Shown: one piece after another, positions 6,753 to 14,945 of the stretch
How the letters are laid out: every line of letters starts with the position of its first letter
How positions within the stretch are numbered: the first letter of the stretch is position 1
Assembly: GCA_031428635.1 (NCBI GenBank)
Contig: JANPPS010000145.1
Span: 1-19,095, forward strand
Source: JANPPS01 sp031428635
GTDB taxonomy: Bacteria; Pseudomonadota; Alphaproteobacteria; Acetobacterales; Acetobacteraceae
DNA length: 19,095 bases
Reading direction: 5' to 3'
Made by a program: the position numbers and the translations under genes
The notes under the pieces: generated by a model
What the model was told of the DNA's origin: nothing
The model's input: the letters and a program-made list of their open reading frames with translations, nothing else
The model's database searches: none

Positions 6753-7627
6753 TCGGGCATGTCCTCGGGTTCTTCTTCGGGGGGCCGGGGTATGGCGGCG
6801 GCGGCTTTGCACAGATCATCCAGCGCCTTCAGCCGTGCAATCAGGGCGGGCATGGCCGCCAGCGGCAGCATTGTCGGCCCGTCGCTTGGCGCATGGTCCG
6901 GGTCTGGATGGCACTCGATAAACAGCGCCGCTACGCCCACCGCCAGTGCCGCGCGCGCCAGCACGGGTGCAAACTCGCGCTGCCCGCCCGATGCCCCGCC
7001 AAGCCCACCGGGCTGCTGCACGGAATGGGTGGCGTCGTACACCACCGGGTAGCCCGCGGCCGCCATCACCGGTAACCCACGAAAATCATTGACCAGCGTG
7101 TTGTAGCCAAAACTTGTCCCGCGCTCAGTCAGCAGAATGCTTTCATTACCGGTGCTGGCGATCTTTGCCGCCACGTGCGCCATATCCCAAGGCGCCAGGA
7201 ACTGCCCTTTCTTCACGTTCACCGCCCGCCCGGTTTCGCCGGCGGCCAGTAATAGGTCCGTTTGCCGGCATAGGAATGCCGGAATTTGCAGCACGTCCAC
7301 TGCCTCCGCCACCGGGTCACATTGCTCGGGCGCATGCACGTCCGTCAGGACCGGTATCTGAAACCGCTCCCGCACGGCCGCCAAAATTTGCAAACCGCGG
7401 ACAATTCCCACGCCCCGGGCCGCGCCGGCGCTGGTGCGGTTGGCCTTGTCGAAGCTCGACTTGTAAATCAGGCCGACCCCGGCTGCGTGCGCGATGGTCC
7501 GTAACGCGTCCGCCATCTCGAACGCATGCGCCTCACTCTCGATCTGGCATGGCCCGGCGATGAGCACGAAGGGCAAGTCGTTGCCGATCTCCACATCCCG
7601 CACCCGGACGACGCGGCTTTCAAACAA
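6749..7627 (-). CDS. kdsA: 3-deoxy-8-phosphooctulonate synthase (KDO-8-phosphate synthase)
   Basis: Condenses phosphoenolpyruvate with arabinose 5-phosphate to make KDO-8-phosphate for the lipopolysaccharide inner core. The 292-residue product shows FVLIAGPCQIESEAH (20-34), YKSSFDKANRTSAG, PVLTDVHAPEQ, VNVKKGQFLAPWDM, LTERGTSFGYNTLVNDFRG and the ligand-bearing FIECHPDPDHAPSDGP near the C-terminus. Cys27 in AGPC, where E. coli KdsA has an asparagine, marks the metal-dependent class. The start appears to be TTG 7627, overlapping the pyrG stop by eight bases; a GTG at 7603 is a possible alternative, since the family's conserved region begins only at about residue 17. The C-terminal tail (IPRPPEEEPEDMPE) is acidic and proline-rich, beyond the usual fold. 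The gene sits between pyrG and eno as in many Gram-negative bacteria; CTP from PyrG is needed to activate KDO in the next pathway steps. Confidence 0.96.
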   Translation of the reverse strand: MFESRVVRVRDVEIGNDLPFVLIAGPCQIESEAHAFEMADALRTIAHAAGVGLIYKSSFDKANRTSAGAARGVGIVRGLQILAAVRERFQIPVLTDVHAPEQCDPVAEAVDVLQIPAFLCRQTDLLLAAGETGRAVNVKKGQFLAPWDMAHVAAKIASTGNESILLTERGTSFGYNTLVNDFRGLPVMAAAGYPVVYDATHSVQQPGGLGGASGGQREFAPVLARAALAVGVAALFIECHPDPDHAPSDGPTMLPLAAMPALIARLKALDDLCKAAAAIPRPPEEEPEDMPE

Positions 7628-9260
7628 GACGGGATTGCTTCACGGCCGCGGCGATAAACCCCTTAAATAGCGGGTGCGGATCGAGCGGCTTGGACTTCAG
7701 TTCCGGATGATACTGCACGCCGATAAACCAGGGGTGCCCGGCGTACTCGATCGTCTCCGGCAGTATGCCGTCCGGTGACATGCCGCTGAACACCAAGCCC
7801 TGCGCCTCTAGCCGGTCGCGGTACGTGACGTTCACCTCGTACCGGTGACGATGCCGTTCATGAATGACCGTTGAACCATACTCGGCCGCGATCAACGAAT
7901 GCGCGTCCAGTTCCGCCGGGTACGCACCCAACCGCATGGTGCCGCCCATATCGCCGCCCTGCTCGCGCCGCTCGACCTCATTGCCGCGCGCCCATTCCGT
8001 CAGTAGGCCCACGACCGGTTCTGCACACGGGCCGAACTCCGTGCTGCTCGCGTCCGGCAGGCCGGCCAGGTTTCGCGCGGCCTCGATCACCGCCATCTGC
8101 ATGCCGAAACAAATGCCAAAGAATGGTATGCGCCGCACGCGGGCGAACTGCACCGCCGCGATCATGCCCGGTGTCCCCCGCGCGCCGAAGCCGCCGGGAA
8201 CCAGGATGCCATCCACCCCCTCCAGCCGCTGCACCGCGTCGGGCGTCTCGAACACCTGGCTATCAACCCAATCCAGCTGCACTTGCACACGGTTCGCAAC
8301 GCCGCCGTGCGCCAGTGCCTCGGCCAAGGATTTATAGCTATCGAGCAGCGACGTGTACTTGCCCACCACCGCGATCCGCACGATCCCGTCCGGCGCCCGC
8401 ACCGTATCGACGATGCGCTGCCATGCGCTGAGGTCCGGCGCGGTTTCGAACGGCAGGCCAAAATGGCGCAGAACTTCGCGGTCCATACCCTCGGCATGGT
8501 AGCTGATCGGCACCGCGTAGATTGTGTCCACGTCGAGCGCCGCGATCACCGCCGACTGCCGCACGTTGCAGAAGCTCGCGATCTTACGCCGCTCCGTCTC
8601 CGGGATCTGCCGGTCGCAACGGCACAGCAGCATTTGCGGTTGGATGCCGACGTTCAGCAGTTCCTTCACCGAGTGCTGGGTTGGTTTGGTCTTGAGCTCG
8701 CCCGCACTCGGGATCCACGGCACCAGCGTCAGGTGGACGAACATGGTGTGGCTGGGGCCGAGTTCGTTGCCCAGCTGGCGGATGGCCTCCAGAAACGGCA
8801 GGCTTTCGATGTCACCGACCGTGCCGCCGATCTCGATCAGCGCGAAGTCCAGCGACTCCGTATCGCGGGTGATAGCCTCTTTGATGGCGTCGGTGATGTG
8901 CGGGATCACCTGGACGGTGGCACCCAGGTAATCGCCCCGCCGTTCCTTGGCGATCACCTCGCTGTAGATGCGGCCCGTCGTGGCGTTGTCCGACTGCCGG
9001 GCATGGACGCCGGTGAACCGCTCGTAATGACCGAGGTCGAGGTCTGTTTCTGCACCATCGTCGGTGACGAACACCTCACCGTGCTGATACGGACTCATCG
9101 TCCCCGGATCGACGTTCAAATACGGGTCCAGCTTCTTCAGCCGCACGGTGTAGCCGCGCGCCTGAAGCAGCGTTCCGAGTGCGGCGGACGCAATTCCTTT
9201 ACCGAGGGACGAGACGACGCCCCCCGTGATGAACACATATCGTGTCATTGGCCGGGTCAT
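7620..9260 (-). CDS. pyrG: CTP synthase
   Basis: Makes CTP from UTP, ATP and glutamine in the cytoplasm; 546 residues, the usual length. The N-terminal synthetase domain has the P-loop GGVVSSLGKGIASAALG (13-29), then KLDPYLNVDPGTMSPYQHGEVFVTDDGAETDLDLGHYERF and IGGTVGDIES. The C-terminal class I glutamine amidotransferase domain carries the triad Cys384 (FFGICFGMQ), His518 and Glu520 (VQYHPELKSKP). All key residues are present. I chose ATG 9260 (MTRPMTRYVF), since GAGG stands five bases before it; ATG 9248 has no such site, and the open frame up to 9368 lies inside secG and is rejected. The start follows the secG stop by seven bases. Confidence 0.97.
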   Translation of the reverse strand: MTRPMTRYVFITGGVVSSLGKGIASAALGTLLQARGYTVRLKKLDPYLNVDPGTMSPYQHGEVFVTDDGAETDLDLGHYERFTGVHARQSDNATTGRIYSEVIAKERRGDYLGATVQVIPHITDAIKEAITRDTESLDFALIEIGGTVGDIESLPFLEAIRQLGNELGPSHTMFVHLTLVPWIPSAGELKTKPTQHSVKELLNVGIQPQMLLCRCDRQIPETERRKIASFCNVRQSAVIAALDVDTIYAVPISYHAEGMDREVLRHFGLPFETAPDLSAWQRIVDTVRAPDGIVRIAVVGKYTSLLDSYKSLAEALAHGGVANRVQVQLDWVDSQVFETPDAVQRLEGVDGILVPGGFGARGTPGMIAAVQFARVRRIPFFGICFGMQMAVIEAARNLAGLPDASSTEFGPCAEPVVGLLTEWARGNEVERREQGGDMGGTMRLGAYPAELDAHSLIAAEYGSTVIHERHRHRYEVNVTYRDRLEAQGLVFSGMSPDGILPETIEYAGHPWFIGVQYHPELKSKPLDPHPLFKGFIAAAVKQSRLV

Positions 9261-9265
9261 GGATG

Positions 9266-9269
9266 CCTC
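9266..9269 (-). promoter_or_regulatory. Ribosome binding site deciding the pyrG start
   Basis: GAGG on the minus strand, five bases before ATG 9260 and overlapping the secG TGA at 9270-9268. It favours ATG 9260 over ATG 9248 and suggests coupling of pyrG to secG. Confidence 0.5.
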
Positions 9270-9588
9270 AGTTGGTCGGCACCGCCGGGCCCTTTGGAAT
9301 GGCGAGAGTGGGCGCGGTATCGCTCGTGACCGGCACGTCCAGGATCGATCGGCCGGTTGGCCCGCCACGGTTGAGCAGCGCCAGCGTCAGCGACAACGCG
9401 AAGAAGATCGTACCCAGTACTGCCGTCGTGCGCGTGAGCAAATTGGTCGTGCCCCGTCCGGACATGAACCCGCCCATGCCCTGGGACGTACCGATGCCAA
9501 GACCGCCGCCCTCACTGCGCTGGATCAGCACGACGCCGATCAGGGCGAGGGTTACGAACAGGTGGACGATGAGCAGCGCGTAGATCAT
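9268..9588 (-). CDS. secG: Preprotein translocase subunit SecG
   Basis: Small inner-membrane partner of SecYE that helps SecA-driven protein export. The 106-residue product has the expected two membrane helices, about 3-22 (YALLIVHLFVTLALIGVVLI) and 55-72 (TAVLGTIFFALSLTLALL). Between them lies the conserved cytoplasmic loop QRSEGGGLG...GGFMSGRGTTNLLTRTTA, which is diagnostic of the family. The tail after residue 75 is variable and proline-rich, as is common in alphaproteobacteria. The gene lies 71 bases after the DUF1697 gene and seven bases before pyrG. No strong ribosome binding site precedes ATG 9588. Confidence 0.95.
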   Translation of the reverse strand: MIYALLIVHLFVTLALIGVVLIQRSEGGGLGIGTSQGMGGFMSGRGTTNLLTRTTAVLGTIFFALSLTLALLNRGGPTGRSILDVPVTSDTAPTLAIPKGPAVPTN

Positions 9589-9659
9589 CGCGGGTTTCTA
9601 GCCGGGTGGGATTGGATTGCAAAGCGCCGCCCGCCCGCGCTGGATATCGGACCCGTCCA

Positions 9660-10175
9660 TCAGCCCAGCGCGCCGGCCAGCGCCGCAAGCTTCGTCACGG
9701 TGTTCATGTTGCGTGCCATACCCGTCTCGCGGCTCGGCAGGCGCAAACGCGACGTCGCCTGGCCGCTCGGGTACCAGACGAACGACTCGCGCAGCCCCAA
9801 CCGAACCTGTTCATCGCGCTGCCCCGCCAAACCATCGAGGGCGCGGGTAAGCAGCGCCTCATCCACGAATAGCGTGACGACGCGATTAGCCGGCACTTGT
9901 GCAAATGGGTTTCGGACAACAACGTCCGTCAGCTCGACTGCCGAGCGGGTCAGAATGCCGATGGATCTGCCCGTATGCGCGTATAGCGCCGTGGTGAGTG
10001 CCGTACGAACTGCGGCCTCGTCCTGGTCACTGACAAAGACAGCATTGCCGCTCGCAAGATAGGTTTGCACTTCACTCAGGCCGGCGGCCCAGCATCGATC
10101 TGCCAGAACAGTGTTGGGGAGCATGCCGGTCCCGCCCACGTTCACCGGCCGGAGCAGCGCGACAACGGCCGCCAC
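9660..10175 (-). CDS. DUF1697 family protein
   Basis: A 171-residue protein of unknown function. It begins MAAVVALLRPVNVGGTGMLP and continues GLSEVQTYLASGNAVFVSDQDE; these match the DUF1697 pattern (LLRGVNVGG, then TYIxSGNVVF), though proline replaces the usual glycine in LLRPVN. The end, ATSRLRLPSRETGMARNMNTVTKLAAL, is the family's typical C-terminal stretch in which the glycolysis-unrelated T-x-RN-x-NT pattern recurs. There is no signal peptide or membrane segment, so it is probably cytoplasmic. The start is GTG 10175, with no clear ribosome binding site, nine bases after the tpiA stop; the conserved N-terminal strand requires a start this early. It sits between tpiA and secG, which are usually adjacent in related genomes, so it may be a later insertion into the operon. 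Its role is not known from sequence. Confidence 0.85.
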   Translation of the reverse strand: MAAVVALLRPVNVGGTGMLPNTVLADRCWAAGLSEVQTYLASGNAVFVSDQDEAAVRTALTTALYAHTGRSIGILTRSAVELTDVVVRNPFAQVPANRVVTLFVDEALLTRALDGLAGQRDEQVRLGLRESFVWYPSGQATSRLRLPSRETGMARNMNTVTKLAALAGALG

Positions 10176-10184
10176 TGGCGTTCG

Positions 10185-10889
10185 CTAGTGCGTCGCCCGC
10201 GCGATGGCTAAAAATCCGGCCGCGTCCAGGCTGGCCCCACCTACCAGCGCGCCGCCCACGTCGGGCACATGCAGCAGCCCCACCGCATTATCCGGCTTCA
10301 CCGACCCGCCATACAGAATGCGGACCCCCGCCCCGACTCGGCTCCGTATAAACCCATGCATCGCCGCCACGTCCTGCAACGACGGCACCAGCCCGGTGCC
10401 GATCGCCCATACCGGCTCGTACGCTATTACGCCCGCAAATCCCGCAGGTAGGCTGCCATCCAGCTGCCCGCCGATGACGGCCTCCTGCATGCCGGCCCGG
10501 CGCTGCTCCGCCGTTTCCCCCACGCAGACGATCGGCAGCAGCCCGGCGGCGGTCGCAGCCTCCGCCTTGCGCCGGACCGAAACATCCGTCTCGGCGTATG
10601 CCGCGCGGCGTTCGGAATGACCGATGATCACCGCCGTCGCTCCTACGTCCACCAGCATCGCAACACTTATCTCACCGGTGAACGCACCATTCGCCGCCAC
10701 GTGGCAGTTTTGGCCACCCACGGCCACGCCGGAGCCCGCAAGCGCTGCCACCATGGCCGGTATGAGGGTGAACGGCGGACACACCAACAGGTCGCACGAC
10801 GCCGGCACGGCCCGGACCGCGGCGGCCCAGGTATCCACCTCCAACCGGGTACCGTTCATCTTCCAGTTACCTGCCACCAGCGCTCGCAT
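10185..10889 (-). CDS. tpiA: Triosephosphate isomerase
   Basis: Interconverts dihydroxyacetone phosphate and glyceraldehyde 3-phosphate in glycolysis. The active-site residues are all seen: Lys10 in AGNWKMNG, His91 in IIGHSERRAAY, and Glu158 in AYEPVWAIGTG. The phosphate-binding ILYGGSVKPDNA and GGALVGGASLD follow near the C-terminus. At 234 residues it is somewhat shorter than the usual 250 or so; the shortening is in the stretch before the catalytic glutamate (GGQLDGSLPAGFAGV), where loops vary. ATG 10889 gives the standard N-terminus. It is the first gene of the minus-strand cluster and is transcribed divergently from ppiD, so the promoter should lie in 10890-10984. Confidence 0.97.
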   Translation of the reverse strand: MRALVAGNWKMNGTRLEVDTWAAAVRAVPASCDLLVCPPFTLIPAMVAALAGSGVAVGGQNCHVAANGAFTGEISVAMLVDVGATAVIIGHSERRAAYAETDVSVRRKAEAATAAGLLPIVCVGETAEQRRAGMQEAVIGGQLDGSLPAGFAGVIAYEPVWAIGTGLVPSLQDVAAMHGFIRSRVGAGVRILYGGSVKPDNAVGLLHVPDVGGALVGGASLDAAGFLAIARATH

Positions 10890-10984
10890 CTCGGCCCCCG
10901 ATTCGACGTGGAGTTACGGTATCGCACCCTGGCTGGCAAAACCCCCCGCTGGCAAAAAACTAGGGCTGCCAGTAATACGACCGC
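10890..10984. promoter_or_regulatory. Divergent control region tpiA / ppiD with 17-base-spaced CTGGCA elements
   Basis: This 95-base gap serves two long divergent transcription units. CTGGCA occurs at 10933-10938 and 10950-10955 (each within GCTGGCAAAA), and its reverse complement TGCCAG at 10967-10972; successive elements start exactly 17 bases apart. For ppiD, CTGGCA at 10950 could act as a -35 with TAATAC at 10973-10978 as a -10 after 17 bases. Transcription would then start at or very near the ATG at 10985, in keeping with the absence of a ribosome binding site there. For tpiA, TTGCCA on the minus strand (10939-10934) could be a -35, but the matching -10 (TAACTC) is poor. Confidence 0.35.
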
Positions 10985-12877
10985 ATGCTGCATTTCTTTC
11001 GCCGGTTCCTGAACACCTGGGCTGCCCGCGCTTTCTTTATCGTGCTCATCGGTTCGTTCGGCCTGTGGGGCATCTCGGGTACCGTGCGCGACCTTGCCTC
11101 CAACACGGCACTTGCGACCGTGGGCAGGCGCCAAATCGAACCGGGCGAGTTTCAGGACGCGTTTCGCCAGCAGATGGCGCAGGTCACGCGCACGCTCGGC
11201 GGCAGTTCGGAGCCGACGGCCGAGATACGCCGGGCCGTCGCAGGGCAGACGCTCGAGCGTCTAGTGACGCAGGCGGCACTGGCGGAGGAGGCGAAGTCGC
11301 TCGGCCTCGTCACACCCGACTCGGCGTTGACGAAGGCCGTGTACGACATTCCTCAATTTCGCGGCCGCACCGGCGCGTTCGACCGTACCCAGTTCAACAG
11401 CGTTATGCGGCAGAATAACCTGACCGAGGCTCGCTTCCTCGAGCTCATGCGTGCCGACCTTACGCAGCAGCAGCTGATGCAGCCCGTGCAGAACGGCGTA
11501 GCCGCGCCCGATACACCGGCCCGCGCTTTGTACGCCTATCAGCATGAAACCCGCACGGCCGATTATGTGGAGTTCGCGTTCGCCGCCGCCCCGGCCCCAC
11601 CCACCGCCACGCCCGACGATCTTCAGCGTTTTTATGAGAATAACGCCGCCCGTTACAGCGCGCCCGAGTTCCGGCGCATCAAGATCGTTGTTCTGTCGCC
11701 GGAAGGCCTACTGCGCGACGTGACCGTCCCGGAGGAGGACATCGCGGCCTACTTCCAGTCCCACCAGAGCGAGTTCGTCCGCCCCGAAAATCGCTCGGTT
11801 CAGGTCGTGATCGCCCCCGACCGTGACGTTGCCACGGCCATCGCCACGCCCTGGATCGCGGGCGCGGACTGGACGGCTATTCAGGCCCTGGCCACAAGCA
11901 AAAACGTGTCCGCAGCCGCGCTCGACGACGCGCTGCCCACGGATTTCCCGGCACCCGAACTAGCCACCGCGGTGTTCGCGGCTACGGTGGACCACGTGGT
12001 AGGACCGGTGCAGTCCAGCCTGGGTTGGCAGGTGTTTCGCGTAACCAAGGTCTCCAGCCTAAACCTCAGTTTGGCGGAAGCAGAGCCCGCCATCCGCGCC
12101 CGCATCGCGCGGGAACGCGCCACCGACCTCGTTTACGCCCGCACGACGAAGCTCGAGGACGCGATCGCCGCTGACCCCACGCTCGACAGCATCCCGGCCG
12201 ATCTTGGGGCCGAGGCTGCGACCGGTGAACTGGATCGGGCCGGCAACACCCGCAGTGGTGAGCCGGCGCCCCTGCCCGGTCCTGAGGCGCTTCGCCCCAC
12301 CCTGCTCGGCGCCGCGTTCAACCAGGCCAAGGGCGACCTGCCCCACCTGGTCGAGGGCGCCGACGGATCTTACTGGGCACTGATCGTCGAAGACACGGAG
12401 GCACCGAAGCTGAAGCCCTACGACCAGATCGCGGCCGAGGTGACGGAGGATTGGGCCGCCGATCAGCGTCGCCACAGCCAAGACGTGGCGGCCGGAAAGC
12501 TGCTGGCCGCCATAAAAGCCGGCGCCAAGCTGGACGACGCTGCCATCATTCAGGGTGTCCGCGTACAGCGGACGGTCCCTGTGCCCCGCCCGGACGGTAA
12601 GACGCCCAGTCCCGTTACGGAGAAATTGGCCGAGGCGGTATTCGCCCTCCCCCCGGGTGAGCCAACCATGATCGAAACACCTGAGGCTTTCTTGGTCGCG
12701 ACCGTCGCTGACATCGTAGCACCTGACTTTGGTGCCGACCCGGTTGCGGCCCGGGCACTGCGGTCGACGCTTAACCAGTCGCTGAGCGAGGACGTGGCTG
12801 CCACGTTCGCGAGTGCCGTTCGCAGCCGGGCGCGGCCCACGATCAACCGCGCCATGCTCGATAGCTTTATACAGTGA
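10985..12877 (+). CDS. ppiD: PpiD-like periplasmic folding chaperone / peptidyl-prolyl isomerase (SurA N-terminal domain)
   Basis: A 630-residue protein anchored in the inner membrane and facing the periplasm, where PpiD-type proteins help newly exported proteins fold. It starts MLHFFRRFLNTWAARAFF, with one membrane helix at about 16-32 (AFFIVLIGSFGLWGIS), the family's typical anchor. A SurA-like N-terminal helical domain follows (about 40-180, with GQTLERLVTQAALAEEAKSLGL and DIPQFRGRTGAFDRTQFN, the usual hallmark). The middle region (about 270-370) corresponds to a parvulin domain, ending GWQVFRVTKV, but is diverged, so isomerase activity is uncertain. The C-terminal part resembles another SurA-type helical segment. 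It heads the plus-strand cluster and its TGA overlaps the trpE GTG as GTGA. ATG 10985 is the only start that keeps the full anchor. Confidence 0.85.
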   Translation: MLHFFRRFLNTWAARAFFIVLIGSFGLWGISGTVRDLASNTALATVGRRQIEPGEFQDAFRQQMAQVTRTLGGSSEPTAEIRRAVAGQTLERLVTQAALAEEAKSLGLVTPDSALTKAVYDIPQFRGRTGAFDRTQFNSVMRQNNLTEARFLELMRADLTQQQLMQPVQNGVAAPDTPARALYAYQHETRTADYVEFAFAAAPAPPTATPDDLQRFYENNAARYSAPEFRRIKIVVLSPEGLLRDVTVPEEDIAAYFQSHQSEFVRPENRSVQVVIAPDRDVATAIATPWIAGADWTAIQALATSKNVSAAALDDALPTDFPAPELATAVFAATVDHVVGPVQSSLGWQVFRVTKVSSLNLSLAEAEPAIRARIARERATDLVYARTTKLEDAIAADPTLDSIPADLGAEAATGELDRAGNTRSGEPAPLPGPEALRPTLLGAAFNQAKGDLPHLVEGADGSYWALIVEDTEAPKLKPYDQIAAEVTEDWAADQRRHSQDVAAGKLLAAIKAGAKLDDAAIIQGVRVQRTVPVPRPDGKTPSPVTEKLAEAVFALPPGEPTMIETPEAFLVATVADIVAPDFGADPVAARALRSTLNQSLSEDVAATFASAVRSRARPTINRAMLDSFIQ

Positions 12878-14376
12878 ACGCCGAAAGCCCGGGTCTGGAC
12901 CAGGTTCGTGCCCGCTATGACCAGGGCCAGGGTACGCTGGTGTGGCGGACGCAGGTGGCCGATCTGCAAACCCCGGTTGCCGCCTATCTGAAACTCGCCG
13001 CTGGCCGCCCGCACGCATTCCTGCTGGAAAGTATCGAGGGCGGGACCGCACGCAGCCGCTATTCCATCATCGGCATGGCGCCCGATCTGATCTGGCGTTG
13101 CCAAGACGGCCAGTCCGCGCTGAACCGGGACGCCCTGCACGACACCGGCGCGTTTACGCCCGACCCTCGCCCGGCGCTTGATAGCCTCCGCGCATTGATT
13201 GCGGAGGCGCAGATGGAGTTACCCGACCACCTACCTCCCATGCTGGGCGGGCTGGTCGGCTACCTGGGTTACGACATGGTGCGGCTGATGGAGCGGCTAC
13301 CGAACAAGAATACCGACGCGCTCGGCCTGCCGGACGCTATCTTGTTGCGCCCCACCCTATTTGCCGTGTTCGACAACGTGCGGGATGAGCTGACACTGGC
13401 CGCACCGCTGTATCCGAAGCCCGGTATGACCGCGTCCGCCGCATGGGACGCGGCGCAAACCGCTCTCGATAAAGCGGAAGAGGCGTTGCTGCGGCCCTTA
13501 CCACCCGCAATCGCCCCGATCGCGCTGCCGCCCCAGCCCGAGCCGCAGTCCAACATGACGCCTGCCGAGTTCATGGGCATCGTCGACCGGATGAAAGAAC
13601 ACATCGCGGCCGGCGACGCGTTCCAGATCGTGCCCAGCCAACGCTTCAGCGTGCCGTTCGTTCTGCCGCCGTTCGCGCTATATCGGGCACTGCGCCGCAT
13701 CAACCCGGCGCCGTTTCTTTTCTTCCTCGATTTTGGCGGCTATCAGATCGTCGGCAGTAGCCCCGAAATTCTGGTGCGCCTACGCGACGACACCGTCACT
13801 ATCCGCCCGCTGGCTGGCACCCGCCCGCGTGGCGCTACCCGGGAGGAGGACCAGGCCCTGGCCGCCGAATTGCTGGCTGACCCAAAGGAGCGGGCAGAGC
13901 ACCTCATGCTACTCGACCTCGGTCGTAACGACGTAGGCCGCGTGGCGGCTCTAGGTACCGTGCGCGTGACGGAGCAGTTTAATGTCGAACGCTTCAGCCA
14001 CGTCATGCACATCAGCAGTACGGTTGAGGGGACGATCCGCCCGGGCCTCGATGCGCTCGACGCCCTGATCGCCGGCTTTCCTGCCGGCACATTGACCGGT
14101 GCGCCGAAGATCAGCGCCATGCGCATCATCGAAACGTTGGAACCAACCCGACGTGGCATCTACGCCGGCTGCATCGGTTATTTTGCAGCCAACGGTACGA
14201 TGGACATGTGCATCGGCCTTCGCACCGCAATCGTGAAGGACGGTACGATGTACGTTCAGGCTGGGGGCGGCGTCGTCGCCGACAGTACCGCGCTTGGCGA
14301 GTACGAGGAGACCCGGCAGAAATCCCGCGCCCTGTTTCGCGCAGCCGAGGAAGCTATCCGGTTCGCCGCACTATGA
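12874..14376 (+). CDS. trpE: Anthranilate synthase component I
   Basis: Converts chorismate and ammonia to anthranilate, the first committed step of tryptophan synthesis; 500 residues, the normal length. The N-terminal regulatory domain shows FLLESIEGG (about 49-57), containing the LLES segment that binds tryptophan for feedback inhibition, then RYSIIGMAPDLIW. The chorismate-binding domain has PLAGTRPRG (about 312), LDLGRNDVGR (about 347), FPAGTLTGAPKISAM (about 400) and IGYFAANGTMDMCIGLRT. All are intact. The start is GTG 12874, whose last two bases are shared with the ppiD TGA. There is no fused amidotransferase; TrpG is separate. No leader peptide or attenuator precedes it because ppiD abuts directly, so allosteric control is the regulation that the sequence supports. 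Confidence 0.97.
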   Translation: MNAESPGLDQVRARYDQGQGTLVWRTQVADLQTPVAAYLKLAAGRPHAFLLESIEGGTARSRYSIIGMAPDLIWRCQDGQSALNRDALHDTGAFTPDPRPALDSLRALIAEAQMELPDHLPPMLGGLVGYLGYDMVRLMERLPNKNTDALGLPDAILLRPTLFAVFDNVRDELTLAAPLYPKPGMTASAAWDAAQTALDKAEEALLRPLPPAIAPIALPPQPEPQSNMTPAEFMGIVDRMKEHIAAGDAFQIVPSQRFSVPFVLPPFALYRALRRINPAPFLFFLDFGGYQIVGSSPEILVRLRDDTVTIRPLAGTRPRGATREEDQALAAELLADPKERAEHLMLLDLGRNDVGRVAALGTVRVTEQFNVERFSHVMHISSTVEGTIRPGLDALDALIAGFPAGTLTGAPKISAMRIIETLEPTRRGIYAGCIGYFAANGTMDMCIGLRTAIVKDGTMYVQAGGGVVADSTALGEYEETRQKSRALFRAAEEAIRFAAL

Positions 14377-14945
14377 TCTTACTCATTGATAACTACGATA
14401 GCTTTACGTTTAACCTCATGCACTTATTCGGCGATCTTGGTGTTGAGTGTACGGTTATGCGCAACGACGCCATGACGGCCGCGGCAGCGCTGGCTCTGGG
14501 CCCGCGTGCGATCGTGCTGTCGCCGGGTCCGTCGACGCCGGATGATTCCGGCATCTGCCTCGACCTGGTCCGTGACGCCGGGGATACACCATTGCTGGGC
14601 GTGTGCCTCGGCCATCAGGCGATCGGCCAGGCGTTCGGCGGCATCGTCATGCGTGGCACGGTGCCGATGCATGGTAAGGTCAGTCCCGTTTTCCATGATG
14701 GCATCGGTCTGTTCGCGGGCCTTCCCACCCCGTTCGACGCCGCCCGCTATCATAGTCTCGTCATCGACCCGACCCGACCCTCGAACGTATTGGACGTGAC
14801 CGCCCGCACTGCCGATGGTGTCATCATGGGCTTGCAACATCGCACCCGCCCCGTACACGGCGTGCAGTTCCATCCGGAAAGCATCGCCTCCCAACACGGA
14901 CACACTTTACTCGGCAACTTCTTGCGTTTGGCCGGGCTGCGGTGA
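14373..14945 (+). CDS. trpG: Anthranilate synthase component II (glutamine amidotransferase)
   Basis: Releases ammonia from glutamine and channels it to TrpE; 190 residues, the usual size for an unfused class I amidotransferase. It starts MILLIDNYDSFTFNL, the standard family N-terminus, and carries the triad Cys78 (LLGVCLGHQAIGQAFGG), His167 and Glu169 (VQFHPESIAS). The oxyanion segment LSPGPSTPDDSG (49-60) and RYHSLV (125-130) are also present. ATG 14373 overlaps the trpE TGA as ATGA; an open frame extending to 14208 lies within trpE and is rejected. In some bacteria this subunit also serves p-aminobenzoate synthase; whether a separate pabA exists cannot be seen here. Confidence 0.97.
   Translation: MILLIDNYDSFTFNLMHLFGDLGVECTVMRNDAMTAAAALALGPRAIVLSPGPSTPDDSGICLDLVRDAGDTPLLGVCLGHQAIGQAFGGIVMRGTVPMHGKVSPVFHDGIGLFAGLPTPFDAARYHSLVIDPTRPSNVLDVTARTADGVIMGLQHRTRPVHGVQFHPESIASQHGHTLLGNFLRLAGLR

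Noticed and set aside
6753..6812. N-terminal extension of enolase upstream of ATG 6752
   Set aside because: The added residues are Arg-rich, lie within kdsA and are absent from the enolase family; ATGA coupling supports the shorter start.
5658..7052. Plus-strand open frame of 464 codons antisense to eno and kdsA
   Set aside because: The minus strand encodes complete enolase and KdsA with all motifs. The antisense product is rich in Arg, His and Ala and resembles no family; long antisense frames are expected at this GC content.
8283..9329. Plus-strand open frame of 348 codons antisense to pyrG
   Set aside because: It mirrors CTP synthase, which is intact on the other strand. The product has no recognisable motif.
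9261..9368. N-terminal extension of CTP synthase
   Set aside because: It lies inside secG, and CTP synthases start just before YVFITGGVVSS. A GAGG site marks ATG 9260.
12780..12873. trp leader peptide or attenuator before trpE
   Set aside because: The end of ppiD codes up to the trpE start; there is no run of Trp codons and no terminator/antiterminator pair.
14208..14372. Extension of trpG back into trpE
   Set aside because: TrpG-family proteins begin at MILLIDNYDSF, and the ATGA overlap at 14373 is the pattern used through this operon.
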